A DNA stretch of 64,000 nucleotides, from IMG/VR virus record IMGVR_UViG_3300021963_000071, positions 28,175 to 92,174 of that record; one strand, 5' to 3'. Positions 34,029-43,620 of this stretch are shown piece by piece. Positions within the stretch are counted from its first letter, which is position 1. Every line of letters begins with the position of its first letter. Position numbers and translations under genes: made by a program. This stretch comes from a virus. The notes beneath the pieces are model-generated. The model was not told where the DNA came from. It saw only the letters and a list, made by a program, of their open reading frames with translations, and searched no databases.

Positions 34029-37000
34029 TTACCTAACTCCAGCTGATATATCTATATTGTTTGAACCAAATGGATTCATAACAGGAGTTATTGATCCACT
34101 GATTCCATTACCGCTCATTAATCTTCTAAGCCTATACAAAACATCTTCATCATTTTCTTTTTTGTAAAAATCAGGATATGAAGGATTGGTTAAAGTGGCT
34201 TCTTTTATCTGTTGTGGATAGTAACCCATTTGAGACATTTCTAGGCCCATTGACTGACCAACTTTAATCTTAACATGCTCCATATTTGTATTGGGATGCC
34301 AACCTTCCCAAGATGCGTCTGGTAGTTGGTGCCTTTCAAAATACTCAGCTAAGTCAGGCCTTTTTTCTACTTGCATACCCCATGCAGCTTCATAGATTCT
34401 TCTCTCTAATCTTCCAGCTGTAGAAAGTATTTTCTTACGATCTTCTACTGGGGCATTTAGCATTTCTCTAAAGTGCTCTCTTTTTCTTTTGGGAACCGCA
34501 AGACTTAAGGTATCTACAGATGCACCATATATATCTGCTCCATACATTGTTCTCTTTGCAGCTTGCCCAAACTGAAATGCTGCTGCTTTATCTCCAGCTT
34601 GTGCTGCCATTGTTGCTAATCTAGTATTTTTAACATAACTTAAAATATCAGTATATTCCTCTAGGGCAAGTTCTTTTCTTCTTTCCCTTGGAACATATCT
34701 TTCTCCACTAATTGTTTCTACGGCATTTCCAAGAGTTGAAGCTGTAAAACCAGTTGCAGCTCCAATTAATGATCCAAACATCTTTGCTCTTGGAGTTCTA
34801 CCAAACAATGAACCAGAAAAACCCAAAGCAGCTGCAGCAGACAATGGATCTCTTTGTGTAGCTCTATTAATCATTGGTTGAATAAAGCTTTCAAATGGCC
34901 TTTGCCATTCTGGGAAGGTTGAACCATAAACATTTCTTCTTTCCCAATCTTCAACTGCGGTTCTTTTCTGTAAAAATTTAGTATTAAATAATGTATCTCT
35001 ATGTGCTATGTATTCTCCAAATTTTGCTGCCCTCATTAGCGTTGGATGCATTCCGGCTTCACTAGCTGTTTTATCTTTATATTCGTAAGGACTAAAGGAA
35101 TATTTTTTTGTTGTTTGTGCTACTTGTGATTGTATTTCTAAGAGTCTTGTTCTTTGACCTGGATCAGTTATAGTTTTTTCGGCTAATTTATTAACAGATT
35201 TAAATTGCTGAGAATATGGTGCAACATCAGCTAGAATATCCAATTGATTTAAAACTCCATATTTACCAGTTTGATCTGAATATAATGTATTAAATCTTTC
35301 GTACCCAATTCCAGGAAGTCTTAGTTCTCCTTCTGAAATTTTTGTAAATGGATCTCCGCGAGTAAAGTCAGTAAAATATTCTGCTCCTGGTAAAAAGGGA
35401 TATTGTTGACCCATTGTATTTCTAATGGGATTTAAATAATCAACACCAGTTCTATCTTTTGGAATAAATCTTCTAATAATTTCAGAAAATTCTAAGTTAC
35501 CCAATGCACCTTGTGCTGTTAATGGGACGTCGCCAAGACCACCTAGATTTAGATCCCAGAAAGCTCTACTTGTTCCATAGGCCTTTGATGCTGATTGTAA
35601 CACGGCTTTATCTGGCTCAAAGTCTCCTTTGCCAAAACCAAACTTTTCTCTAAGGCTAGAAAAACCGAAACCATAAATACCCAACATTTCTTGAGTTCTA
35701 TATCCGATTTCACCCATTTGATATCCAGCTGCACCGCTAGACATTGGAACTCCAGCAGGAACTATTGGGGGAGCCATGACTCCCCTTTGCTTTGGTGGAC
35801 CATAGGACATTTGCATTAACGGAGCATTTAATCCTGCTATAGCATCTCGAGTTATATTTGATGCCGTTGCTAACGGCATGCCTGCTGCAGCTGCATACCT
35901 TGCATTATTAGCGCCCATCATTTGTCCGGTTATCTGCATTCCGCTAGAATTAGGAGCAGTAAATCCAGGCCCTGATCCACCCCCACCAATTCCAGCTACA
36001 CCAGCTTTATATCCTCCAAAAGAATAACCTGCTGTATTATATGCGCCAAATTGACCTGCTGGCACATATCCGCCAAGAGCTTGCATAACTTCTTCATCGT
36101 GCATTGATACCTGTGGCTTCAATACTCTACCAACAGTTGCATTAAGCATTGATGTTAATGGACCCCATGGACCACTGAAATACTCTCCACTTACTGGATA
36201 TGGTCTGTCTGCGTAATGTTTTCTTTCAAATCTGTATGGATCTAAAGGTCTTAAAGGAGAAATATCATTGTAGAATAAGAATTTTTCTGCTGGACTTCCA
36301 TAAGTGTCATCAGTAAATAGTGCTCCACCCTGAAGTTTTCTATACCAAGATGGACGATAGTACATAATCTTTCCACCTTGGAATGGAGTATTGCCAAGTG
36401 GCCAGAATCTACCCTGCCTAATTGGCACTTCCCCATCAAGAAGTTGCTCTTTCTTCTCGTCTGCGGTCATTCCACCAGGAGCAAGGCCGGCAACTAAAGA
36501 TTGAAGTTCAACAACACCTCTTGCAGCTTTTGTTGTAAAGTATGGGGAATATACTTTTTCTCCATATTGATCCCTTTCTCCAACCATTCCGCCAATAGTT
36601 CTATCAACTGTCATAGCAGTTGTACCAGCAGCATAGATTGGAAGAACCCTTTTTGCGACCATTCCTCTTGCATAAAGATCTAATGGACCTTTAAACTTGG
36701 AAACATCTAGCTGCATACCAAGCGTTCCAAAATATTTATTTAGACGCTCAACACCTTGAGAGATAGGTACGGACATTCCAGAAAAACCTTCTGGATTAGA
36801 ATATGTATTAATTCCTAGGGCACTCTTTATTGCTGCCATTGGATTTTTTCCAAAGACTGTTCCAAATGTAGGAACAAACGTAGTTCTTTGGCCCGAACCC
36901 AAAACATCTGTAGACAAATCATCTAGCTCATATTGAGCTGTACCAAAGATTCTTTTCATTTGAGGAATAAATGTAGAGAATGGCTTTCTTACATTTGTTC

Positions 37001-40000
37001 CAATTAAATCAAATGTACCCTTTGTAAAAGGACTAATAGCTTCCCTGACAGCTTGACCAGCTTGTCCTTGGGACATATTGAAAAATGATATTGCAGCTTG
37101 GCGAGCATTCTCCATATTAGGAATGCCCTGCTTAAATGTGCTAAACGCATTAATATTAAAAAGCGTTGATAGTACTGCGGCTTGTGCTTCTGCATGTTGT
37201 GCTGCTGGAAGAGACTTTTTCATATTCTGCAGAACAGACTGCATCGTTATAAAAAGCTCATCTTTTGATTGGGCGCCAGATCCAATTAATGCATTTGATT
37301 GAGCAATAAATCTAAATGTTTCAGATTTAATTTCTTCTAATCTTGTATTAATAGATGGAGTTCTACCCGATAGCTGAGATCTAGAAAGAAGATCGGCCTC
37401 TGATCTAAGGTTCCTAATTCTAGAGTACATCTTTTGTACTACTGAGGAATCTAATCCCTGCTGCCTAATTAGGTTAGCCATTCCAGGAAGAGCTGACTCT
37501 ATGTCGTCTAACATGGAGGTCATATCTTGAGGAGAACCAACCTGAGACACTCTAGATCCCATAGGACCAAAAGTAAATAAACCCTGATTTGAGTCTTCTA
37601 GTTCTCTCATAAATTTAGAAGAAAAGCCAGATCTAAATGATTGCTTTCTAACAGAATTATATGCTCTTAATATATCTGATTCTTCTATGCCAGCTACTGC
37701 ATTTCCTGCATCGTCTATAACTCGTAGGCCATTTCCACCTACATCTAACTTCATAGTTTTATAGGTGGTTCCAGATTTATATCTTACTTCTTCTCCAGAA
37801 ATTAATTTTCCTAATACTCTTGGATTATTAATATCTCTATTTCTTGATAGAAATCTTTTACCTAAACCAAATAAAGAGTTGGGCTGCTCGGCATCTATCG
37901 CCATAGCATTTTTAAATCCCCTAGCTCTTTGAGAATTCCCTAATACAAAATCTAAGAACTTTGATCCTGAGCTACCAGATATATCATAACTAGCTTCACC
38001 AGCCATTCCAGAAGAAAGTCTTGCATGACGAGAAAACATCTCTGTACTATTGGTGGGAACAGGCCTATATGTTCCAGTTAACTCATTTCCATACACTGCA
38101 CCAGAAAAACTATCTGTTGAGTATGTACTGACCTTTCCTTTTGTTCCTAAAAATCCACCAGTGCTATGCCATATATGAAAATCAGATTTTGTTTTTGCTA
38201 AATCACCAAATGGTTGAACTGTCATGCCTGGAGAATACTGAAGAGGTCCTCTCCTAGCAATTTCTGAAAATGATCTATAACCAAATAGATCCGCTACATT
38301 TAACTTAACTATTGGTATATGAAATTCACTAGCAAAGAAGTCAGCGACTCCCGCAAAAGTTTTCTTTATTGAACTAAAATCAAGAACATTTCCTGATCTA
38401 GTTTTGTAAACTCCATCTAATCTAGTTAGACCAATACTTTTAGATACTGGATCATTTAGGGCCATTCTCTTGGCTAAATCACCAATAACTTTTTGCTCAT
38501 TTGCATTCTTAGATTGGAATCTACCACTAGATATTGCCTCATCTAGAAGCATGGGTTTAAGACCAAATAAATTAAATCCGCTATTAAATATTCCAGAACT
38601 CATTTTATTTCGTTCAATTAAGAATGATCTTAGTTGAACAAAATTGTTTGGATCATAGCCCTTTTTTGCTAGATGGCCTTTGACTATATCGTTTGAAACA
38701 ATATTGCCAGTTGAATCTTTTAATTTTAAGCCTAATGATTGTGCAGTTTTTCTCTGTAAAAACTCTTGCTTACCTGGTCCTAATGGGCCGACAAAATCAT
38801 GAAACAATGCTTTCTGTGGCTTTAAAAAACTAGAAGCTATATCTACTAAATCACCTCTATAAAAAGAATTCCATTGATTAGCTATTTTGTTTTTTGTAAG
38901 AGTTTGAAATTCTTTAGAGAAGAACTGAGCATTTGAGTCTTCAATAATATTTCTAAGGAATGCTTCTGAACTAGACGATGTGCCTGCTAAAGCATTAAAC
39001 TTTTCAGCCAGGTCCTTTCCACCCTTAACGCCCTTAAAGCGATCTATCATCTGCCTATAATATTCGTCGCCTTCAGCGGTTATTTTGTTTCTTCCTATTG
39101 AAACAATATTTGTTGGATCTGTACCTTTTGTCAATCCAACTACTCTTAGTTGTGTAGCAAAAGATTCTGCCTCTTCTGTAGTTAAACCTTTTCTTTCTAG
39201 ATTTCTTGCTAGGAGCTTTTTATATTCAGTTTGCTGTTGTCCCAGAGAAAAATCAGATCTATTAAAAGACTTGTCTCCAGGACCACCGCCACCCAATATT
39301 GCAACTTGACTAGATAGTTTAGAAAATCTACTTGAATACTGTGACTGAATAGTATTCATCGCCCTTTGAAGTTCGTCTCTAGAAACTCCAGATGAGAGCA
39401 ATTGATTGTATTTTACTGAACTTTGTACAGCGTCATAGCCTTGACCAAATAACTTAAATTCTTGGCGACCTTTTTTAACTGCTTGAGTTAAACCTCTAAA
39501 TGCAGGGATTGCATCGAGTGCACCATATTCATCATCAATACCAAAAGCAAAACCTTTGGCCATTTGCCCAGCACGTTTGAGTTGACTCTCCTGTGCTTGC
39601 ACAGACCTTCTTCTGGCTTCTTTCATGCCAAAACGGGCTTTATGTAAAGAGTCGACTATTCTGGGTTGTTCAGCTAAAGCATTTGCGGCTGCGTTAAATG
39701 CTCCTGATGTTTGAGATGCTGTTCGTAAAAATCTATTTGACAAAGAAGCTAGATCGTGACCGACTTCTCCGAGCAACTCTGTTAAATCAACAAATCCTTT
39801 ATAGCTTTTTTGTTTTATGGGACTTAGCTCATTGAGGTGTTGCATTGAGTTTTTAAAGGTGCTCAATGACCTTTTGCCTGCGGAAGCCCCTGCTCCAGCT
39901 ACCTCAAATGGTAAAACCATAGTAGCAACATTTGATACTGATGTTTTGACAAAATCAGAGATAACATCAGCTGGGTTATACCAATTTAATTTTCTTTTAT

Positions 40001-40613
40001 TTTCTCCCTCACCAAATACCTGGTCACTCAATCCCCTTTGGGATATATAAAGAGCTGGAAGCTCGTACGGCATTCTTCTTCCGGCTCTAATAATTTTCTT
40101 TTGAATATCATCTTTAAGTGACCATACAGCAGCGGGTTCTGAGGTTAGTCCTCTTCCAGCTTGTTGAATTTCATCACTGGTTAAATAAAGCCCCCTATGA
40201 ACTTCACTATCTCTACCAAGATAACCTGTTGTTAGTTCACCTGAATCTTTATCTCTAAATACTAATGCTTCATAGGGATCATTAACTCCCTCAATATGTC
40301 TTTTTACACCTTGAAGTTCATCTAGATGCTTTCTTATTTGTCCAATATCTTTAATGGTTGTTGTGGATAATTTTTCTTGGAGTTTTTCCGTTAACTTTAA
40401 TCCACCTTTTTTAAGACCAGCTCCAATAACTCCAGCAACCGCCATAGAAGCTGCTGTATGCGCAAAAAAGCGCATGACGGGATGACCATCAAGCGCTTTA
40501 GATACATAACCACTATCGCGAGAAACACCCTCTGTTTCTCCTTCATTAAAAGGAAGATCCCTAGATGTAATACCATAGCCTAAATTATTGATAGGCCCAC
40601 GATCTCTTATCAA
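34029..40613 (-). CDS. Tape measure protein candidate, 2194 aa
   Basis: The gene directly after the two tail-assembly chaperones is normally the tape measure. This 2194-residue protein fits: a hydrophobic, glycine-rich segment near residues 48-70 (FAHTAASMAVAGVIGAGL), long helical stretches, and a second hydrophobic region near 1925-1960 (AAALGFSGSLFG and GSLIGAATGFTASTLGN). A Gly/Ala-rich low-complexity part lies near 1520-1560. It starts at TTG (40613) with a strong GAGGAG about seven bases upstream; no ATG is close, so TTG is credible. Length would imply a very long tail if all of it is measuring helix, but parts look globular. Assignment rests on position and composition. Confidence 0.72.
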   Translation of the reverse strand: MIRDRGPINNLGYGITSRDLPFNEGETEGVSRDSGYVSKALDGHPVMRFFAHTAASMAVAGVIGAGLKKGGLKLTEKLQEKLSTTTIKDIGQIRKHLDELQGVKRHIEGVNDPYEALVFRDKDSGELTTGYLGRDSEVHRGLYLTSDEIQQAGRGLTSEPAAVWSLKDDIQKKIIRAGRRMPYELPALYISQRGLSDQVFGEGENKRKLNWYNPADVISDFVKTSVSNVATMVLPFEVAGAGASAGKRSLSTFKNSMQHLNELSPIKQKSYKGFVDLTELLGEVGHDLASLSNRFLRTASQTSGAFNAAANALAEQPRIVDSLHKARFGMKEARRRSVQAQESQLKRAGQMAKGFAFGIDDEYGALDAIPAFRGLTQAVKKGRQEFKLFGQGYDAVQSSVKYNQLLSSGVSRDELQRAMNTIQSQYSSRFSKLSSQVAILGGGGPGDKSFNRSDFSLGQQQTEYKKLLARNLERKGLTTEEAESFATQLRVVGLTKGTDPTNIVSIGRNKITAEGDEYYRQMIDRFKGVKGGKDLAEKFNALAGTSSSSEAFLRNIIEDSNAQFFSKEFQTLTKNKIANQWNSFYRGDLVDIASSFLKPQKALFHDFVGPLGPGKQEFLQRKTAQSLGLKLKDSTGNIVSNDIVKGHLAKKGYDPNNFVQLRSFLIERNKMSSGIFNSGFNLFGLKPMLLDEAISSGRFQSKNANEQKVIGDLAKRMALNDPVSKSIGLTRLDGVYKTRSGNVLDFSSIKKTFAGVADFFASEFHIPIVKLNVADLFGYRSFSEIARRGPLQYSPGMTVQPFGDLAKTKSDFHIWHSTGGFLGTKGKVSTYSTDSFSGAVYGNELTGTYRPVPTNSTEMFSRHARLSSGMAGEASYDISGSSGSKFLDFVLGNSQRARGFKNAMAIDAEQPNSLFGLGKRFLSRNRDINNPRVLGKLISGEEVRYKSGTTYKTMKLDVGGNGLRVIDDAGNAVAGIEESDILRAYNSVRKQSFRSGFSSKFMRELEDSNQGLFTFGPMGSRVSQVGSPQDMTSMLDDIESALPGMANLIRQQGLDSSVVQKMYSRIRNLRSEADLLSRSQLSGRTPSINTRLEEIKSETFRFIAQSNALIGSGAQSKDELFITMQSVLQNMKKSLPAAQHAEAQAAVLSTLFNINAFSTFKQGIPNMENARQAAISFFNMSQGQAGQAVREAISPFTKGTFDLIGTNVRKPFSTFIPQMKRIFGTAQYELDDLSTDVLGSGQRTTFVPTFGTVFGKNPMAAIKSALGINTYSNPEGFSGMSVPISQGVERLNKYFGTLGMQLDVSKFKGPLDLYARGMVAKRVLPIYAAGTTAMTVDRTIGGMVGERDQYGEKVYSPYFTTKAARGVVELQSLVAGLAPGGMTADEKKEQLLDGEVPIRQGRFWPLGNTPFQGGKIMYYRPSWYRKLQGGALFTDDTYGSPAEKFLFYNDISPLRPLDPYRFERKHYADRPYPVSGEYFSGPWGPLTSMLNATVGRVLKPQVSMHDEEVMQALGGYVPAGQFGAYNTAGYSFGGYKAGVAGIGGGGSGPGFTAPNSSGMQITGQMMGANNARYAAAAGMPLATASNITRDAIAGLNAPLMQMSYGPPKQRGVMAPPIVPAGVPMSSGAAGYQMGEIGYRTQEMLGIYGFGFSSLREKFGFGKGDFEPDKAVLQSASKAYGTSRAFWDLNLGGLGDVPLTAQGALGNLEFSEIIRRFIPKDRTGVDYLNPIRNTMGQQYPFLPGAEYFTDFTRGDPFTKISEGELRLPGIGYERFNTLYSDQTGKYGVLNQLDILADVAPYSQQFKSVNKLAEKTITDPGQRTRLLEIQSQVAQTTKKYSFSPYEYKDKTASEAGMHPTLMRAAKFGEYIAHRDTLFNTKFLQKRTAVEDWERRNVYGSTFPEWQRPFESFIQPMINRATQRDPLSAAAALGFSGSLFGRTPRAKMFGSLIGAATGFTASTLGNAVETISGERYVPRERRKELALEEYTDILSYVKNTRLATMAAQAGDKAAAFQFGQAAKRTMYGADIYGASVDTLSLAVPKRKREHFREMLNAPVEDRKKILSTAGRLERRIYEAAWGMQVEKRPDLAEYFERHQLPDASWEGWHPNTNMEHVKIKVGQSMGLEMSQMGYYPQQIKEATLTNPSYPDFYKKENDEDVLYRLRRLMSGNGISGSITPVMNPFGSNNIDISAGVR

Positions 40614-40632
40614 GGTTTACTCCTCTTTATAT

Positions 40633-41259
40633 TTAACGCATACCCCAAAGTTTTTGAGCAATAGGGTCATCGTACTCTGCTTCTCCTTCTTTCTTGGAAA
40701 GATTGTGACGAGCAGCTTTTTGCTTTTGCTTTTCTTGCTCTTCTTCTGGATCTATTAGTTCTAGCTTTAAATCAGTAGATTGAATTCCATTGATAGCCTG
40801 CTTAATTTCTATAATCTTTTCTGAAAGAGCGACTTTTTCAGCCAGCTGAGAAAACGTCATATCATCCAATTGTTCCGGAGAATATGATGTTATAGTAGCT
40901 AAAACAAAGGCTTTCATTAAGCTTCTGACTTGATTAGCGTGATCCCTTTTTTCTTCAAGGATATATTTTGCTAGTTTAGCGGAATAAAAACCAGAAAAAT
41001 CTATTATTTGCTTAGCTAAAGATGCAACTATTCCTGGTGGTATTTTATCAATATTAAAATCATCAGGATGTACGACGGCACATTTAATAATTATATCCTC
41101 AGTATCTACCGAAGAATAGTCCTCCGAATTTTGATACTCAGCAATTTTATCAAACTCGCTAAATGTTAGCTCCCTAAATACAATTTCAGTATTTTTTACT
41201 GTTGCTGTAAATACAGAGCCATAATTTTTTTTAAGCTCGTATAATTTTTCTGGTTCCAT
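40633..41259 (-). CDS. Tail assembly chaperone-like protein (second copy)
   Basis: This 208-residue protein shares its N-terminal domain with the preceding gene. LKKNYGSVFTATVKNTEIVF, then RELTFSEFDKIAEYQ, aligns with WKEQFGDVYVTSISFDKHIA, then WRVLTRAEYKGIVKK, and both continue with an acidic stretch, a CAVVHP/CILYPE motif and PPGIVASLAKQII / VPSLIAQEVLEA. The C-terminus is charged (EEEQEKQKQKAARHN). Proteins of this kind, placed directly before the tape measure, wrap and chaperone it. Four bases separate it from the first copy. Confidence 0.7.
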   Translation of the reverse strand: MEPEKLYELKKNYGSVFTATVKNTEIVFRELTFSEFDKIAEYQNSEDYSSVDTEDIIIKCAVVHPDDFNIDKIPPGIVASLAKQIIDFSGFYSAKLAKYILEEKRDHANQVRSLMKAFVLATITSYSPEQLDDMTFSQLAEKVALSEKIIEIKQAINGIQSTDLKLELIDPEEEQEKQKQKAARHNLSKKEGEAEYDDPIAQKLWGMR

Positions 41260-41263
41260 TTTT

Positions 41264-41764
41264 TTAAAGCTGACGAACTTCCAATGCTACGAAACCAGAA
41301 GCCTCTAGCACTTCCTGGGCAATTAGTGAAGGAACTCCAGCCATAATCCCATTCATCTCTGATCTATCCAATTCTGGATACAATATGCATAGATCTGAAA
41401 TAGCCTCTTCGTTCCACATATTAGCCTCAGCTGAAGAAAGTGTTCCAGCTTGAATCATTTGCTCCATCTTCTTTACAATACCTTTATATTCTGCGCGTGT
41501 CAGAACACGCCATGCAATGTGTTTATCAAAAGAAATTGATGTAACATAAACATCACCAAATTGTTCTTTCCACTGCTTGACCATGCCAGCGGTTGGGCCA
41601 TCTTCCCAAATCTCTTGCTCATCTGGAAGATCTTCAACTCTATTAACTGGCTCTTCGTCTTGATAGTCTTCTTCTACAACAGCTGCAGTATAGGCTTCTT
41701 CAGCCTCTAAGCTTTGTGCTAGTTCGGGGTTGCTAGAAACAACCACCTTTCTTTTTTCTGACAT
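41264..41764 (-). CDS. Tail assembly chaperone-like protein (first copy)
   Basis: This 166-residue protein begins with an acidic, probably disordered region (AAVVEEDYQDEEPVNRVED) followed by the domain shared with the next gene. The start ATG at 41764 has an AAGGAG ribosome site and a strong promoter just upstream (41794-41822). In lambda-like phages the two chaperones come from one gene by frameshifting. Here both copies have their own complete domain and start, so this looks like a gene duplication. Confidence 0.7.
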   Translation of the reverse strand: MSEKRKVVVSSNPELAQSLEAEEAYTAAVVEEDYQDEEPVNRVEDLPDEQEIWEDGPTAGMVKQWKEQFGDVYVTSISFDKHIAWRVLTRAEYKGIVKKMEQMIQAGTLSSAEANMWNEEAISDLCILYPELDRSEMNGIMAGVPSLIAQEVLEASGFVALEVRQL

Positions 41765-41793
41765 AATTCTCCTTATTCAACGTTGATCATAAC

Positions 41794-41822
41794 ATTATAC
41801 ATTTATTTGATATTTAAATCAA
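41794..41822 (-). promoter_or_regulatory. Sigma70-type promoter for the tail chaperone/tape-measure genes
   Basis: On the minus strand a -35 TTGATT (41817-41822) and a perfect -10 TATAAT (41794-41799) are separated by exactly 17 bases. Transcription would begin near 41787, about 23 bases before the chaperone ATG with its AAGGAG. It implies that this late structural operon can be read by a housekeeping-type host polymerase. Confidence 0.65.
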
Positions 41823-41827
41823 ATATA

Positions 41828-42823
41828 TTATAGATACTGAGCCTTACCATTAGTTAAATTGGTTCTTCTCTGCTCAGCATTTCCTTCTCCATCTTTTTGT
41901 ATTTCAGATGCAGCGTCCTCGGCATCAGATGTAACTGATGTAATCATGCTCTTAGTAAAGCCAAGATCACCTTCTGTCATATAGGTGTCTCTTGCTATAA
42001 ATTGATAATTCTCAGCGACTGGTTGGCCACCAGGTGAATACATTGTAGCCATAGAAATTAAATTAACTTCTTGAAGAACTATCTTCATAGGACTAATAAC
42101 GTTATCTAGCTTGACCATTCTTTCGTTTGTATCCGAAGCGATCATTCTGTCTAGATTGTCTATTTCTCTTCCTACTGAAGAAGTGTAATTCATTGGACTA
42201 AGCGAGGCTTCCTGGGCCCCATAAAGAACAACAAAGTTAAATGGTGGGTGAGCACTAAAAATATTTCTATTTGAATCTTTAACATTTTTAATAAATGGAT
42301 CTTCAGTAATTCTATCTAACTGAGAATATCCCCAATACTTCTGTAGGTTTTTTTCATCAGCTTCTGATGAGTACAATTCTTTTCTCATACCCGCTTCATC
42401 GACTGATGTATATTTTCCTCTTCTTAATGAAGAAAATACCCCACCAAAATTTTTAGGATTAGGATCTAGGACTCTTGCTTCTGTTGCGGCCTCAATCAAT
42501 TCGGTCATTCTTCTTGGAGATCTTGTAAATACGGTAAACTCTCCAGTGATTAATCTGGTGCCCATAAGCATGGTGTCATAGTTATATGACCAAAATCCAT
42601 ATAGTGGTTGCTTTTCCTGTTTAATAACATAGGAAAAAGATGCTATATCTAATTCATTATCCTGACTAAAAAGTGGATCGATATATACTTTAATATCTTC
42701 GCCAGCAAAGTAGTAATCGTAATAATTACTAAATCTTTTATCTGTTTCATAAGATTGAGATCCACCAGCCCAAACCTGATCTAGTTTTGCATTTAGCGGA
42801 TTAAATCGCATTTGCTCTGTCAC
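41828..42823 (-). CDS. Tube-like virion structural protein (third paralogue)
   Basis: This 331-residue protein starts at GTG 42823 with AAGGA upstream; an ATG lies five codons further in. It shares a weak but ordered pattern with the two genes before it: IASFSYVIKQEKQPLYGFWS, TRLITGEFTVFTRSP, PFNFVVLYGAQ and NVISPMKIVLQEVNLISM correspond to the SITREN/IAGSLIFTVF/PPFDI/DDL motifs there. Such tube-fold proteins also form the tube initiator or baseplate tube ring. I infer a baseplate-tube or tail-cap role from its place between the tube and the chaperones. Confidence 0.6.
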   Translation of the reverse strand: MTEQMRFNPLNAKLDQVWAGGSQSYETDKRFSNYYDYYFAGEDIKVYIDPLFSQDNELDIASFSYVIKQEKQPLYGFWSYNYDTMLMGTRLITGEFTVFTRSPRRMTELIEAATEARVLDPNPKNFGGVFSSLRRGKYTSVDEAGMRKELYSSEADEKNLQKYWGYSQLDRITEDPFIKNVKDSNRNIFSAHPPFNFVVLYGAQEASLSPMNYTSSVGREIDNLDRMIASDTNERMVKLDNVISPMKIVLQEVNLISMATMYSPGGQPVAENYQFIARDTYMTEGDLGFTKSMITSVTSDAEDAASEIQKDGEGNAEQRRTNLTNGKAQYL

Positions 42824-42832
42824 AAATTTTCC

Positions 42833-43546
42833 TTAAAAGGTTGTAACTTCATCTATAAAATTATTATAAAGTGTTGATATTTGATTTCCAGATTCATCGT
42901 CACCAAATATATTTTTATTAATTTGGTCAGCTATATTTTGCTGATCCTGTGCGTAGGCCATCTTTTCTTTTTCTCCAACCATGTGCACCATTGGTTGAAT
43001 ACCTCTTGCCATGTATGTGTATGTTTGTTCGGTAATTAAGTCATCAATCGACATGGTTTGGCCTTCATCTACTATAGTAATGCCGAATATCTTCATCTTG
43101 GAGGCAACACCATATTCATTGAAGAATGTAAATACAATATCAAATGGAGGTAACATGTCTGCTAGTGGAGCAAAAAAACCTTTGCTATCAGCTAAGTAAT
43201 TTTTATATTGTTTAATTTTATAAAAAGCGTACTCATGAAATACTGTAAATATTAGTGATCCAGCAATAGTTCTAGAACCTTTAACGAAACCTCTTACATT
43301 TGAGTGGCCTAAAGTCCTTATTGGAGTATTTTCTCTGTGAATAGAGTAAGATACAGTTTGAAGGTCACCAAGCTCAATAACATCTCCAGTGCTTTGTATT
43401 TTTCCATCTTGACCAATAATTGGTATTATCATTGTAGCTACAATGTCTGCACCAGAATATGACATGTTGGCTAATGGTGAGTTGCTAATATTGTCAGTCA
43501 AGTTACTGGCTGTAGCTTGAGTTTTTTGAGCATTTACTACTGGCAA
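42833..43546 (-). CDS. Tail-tube-like structural protein (second paralogue)
   Basis: This 237-residue protein is clearly related to the next upstream gene: VSYSIHRENTPIRTLGHSN, GSRTIAGSLIFTVFHEYAFY, LPPFDIVFTFFNEYG and MSIDDLITEQTYTYMARGIQ all have close counterparts there. The motif TREN/HREN-xPI-TLG plus IAGSLIFTVF is one I associate with structural proteins of SPO1-like large myoviruses. It follows a terminator, so its level probably differs from the upstream copy. The ribosome site is AGGAGG, six or seven bases before the ATG. Confidence 0.65.
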   Translation of the reverse strand: MPVVNAQKTQATASNLTDNISNSPLANMSYSGADIVATMIIPIIGQDGKIQSTGDVIELGDLQTVSYSIHRENTPIRTLGHSNVRGFVKGSRTIAGSLIFTVFHEYAFYKIKQYKNYLADSKGFFAPLADMLPPFDIVFTFFNEYGVASKMKIFGITIVDEGQTMSIDDLITEQTYTYMARGIQPMVHMVGEKEKMAYAQDQQNIADQINKNIFGDDESGNQISTLYNNFIDEVTTF

Positions 43547-43559
43547 AATAGCCTCCTAT

Positions 43560-43600
43560 AAAAAAGAATGGTGCACGAAAGACAAGCTCCCGTGCACCAT
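43560..43600 (-). terminator. Rho-independent terminator after the main tube gene
   Basis: A perfect 10-bp stem (ATGGTGCACG / CGTGCACCAT, 43568-43577 and 43591-43600) encloses a 13-base loop and is followed on the minus strand by TC and six T (43560-43565). It lies between the two tube-like genes, where it would limit read-through from the sheath/tube transcript. Confidence 0.8.
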
Positions 43601-43620
43601 CACTTACTTATCCAAATAAA

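Noticed and set aside
40633-41764. G/GT-type frameshift between the chaperone genes
   Set aside because: Both genes have their own start and a complete copy of the same domain.
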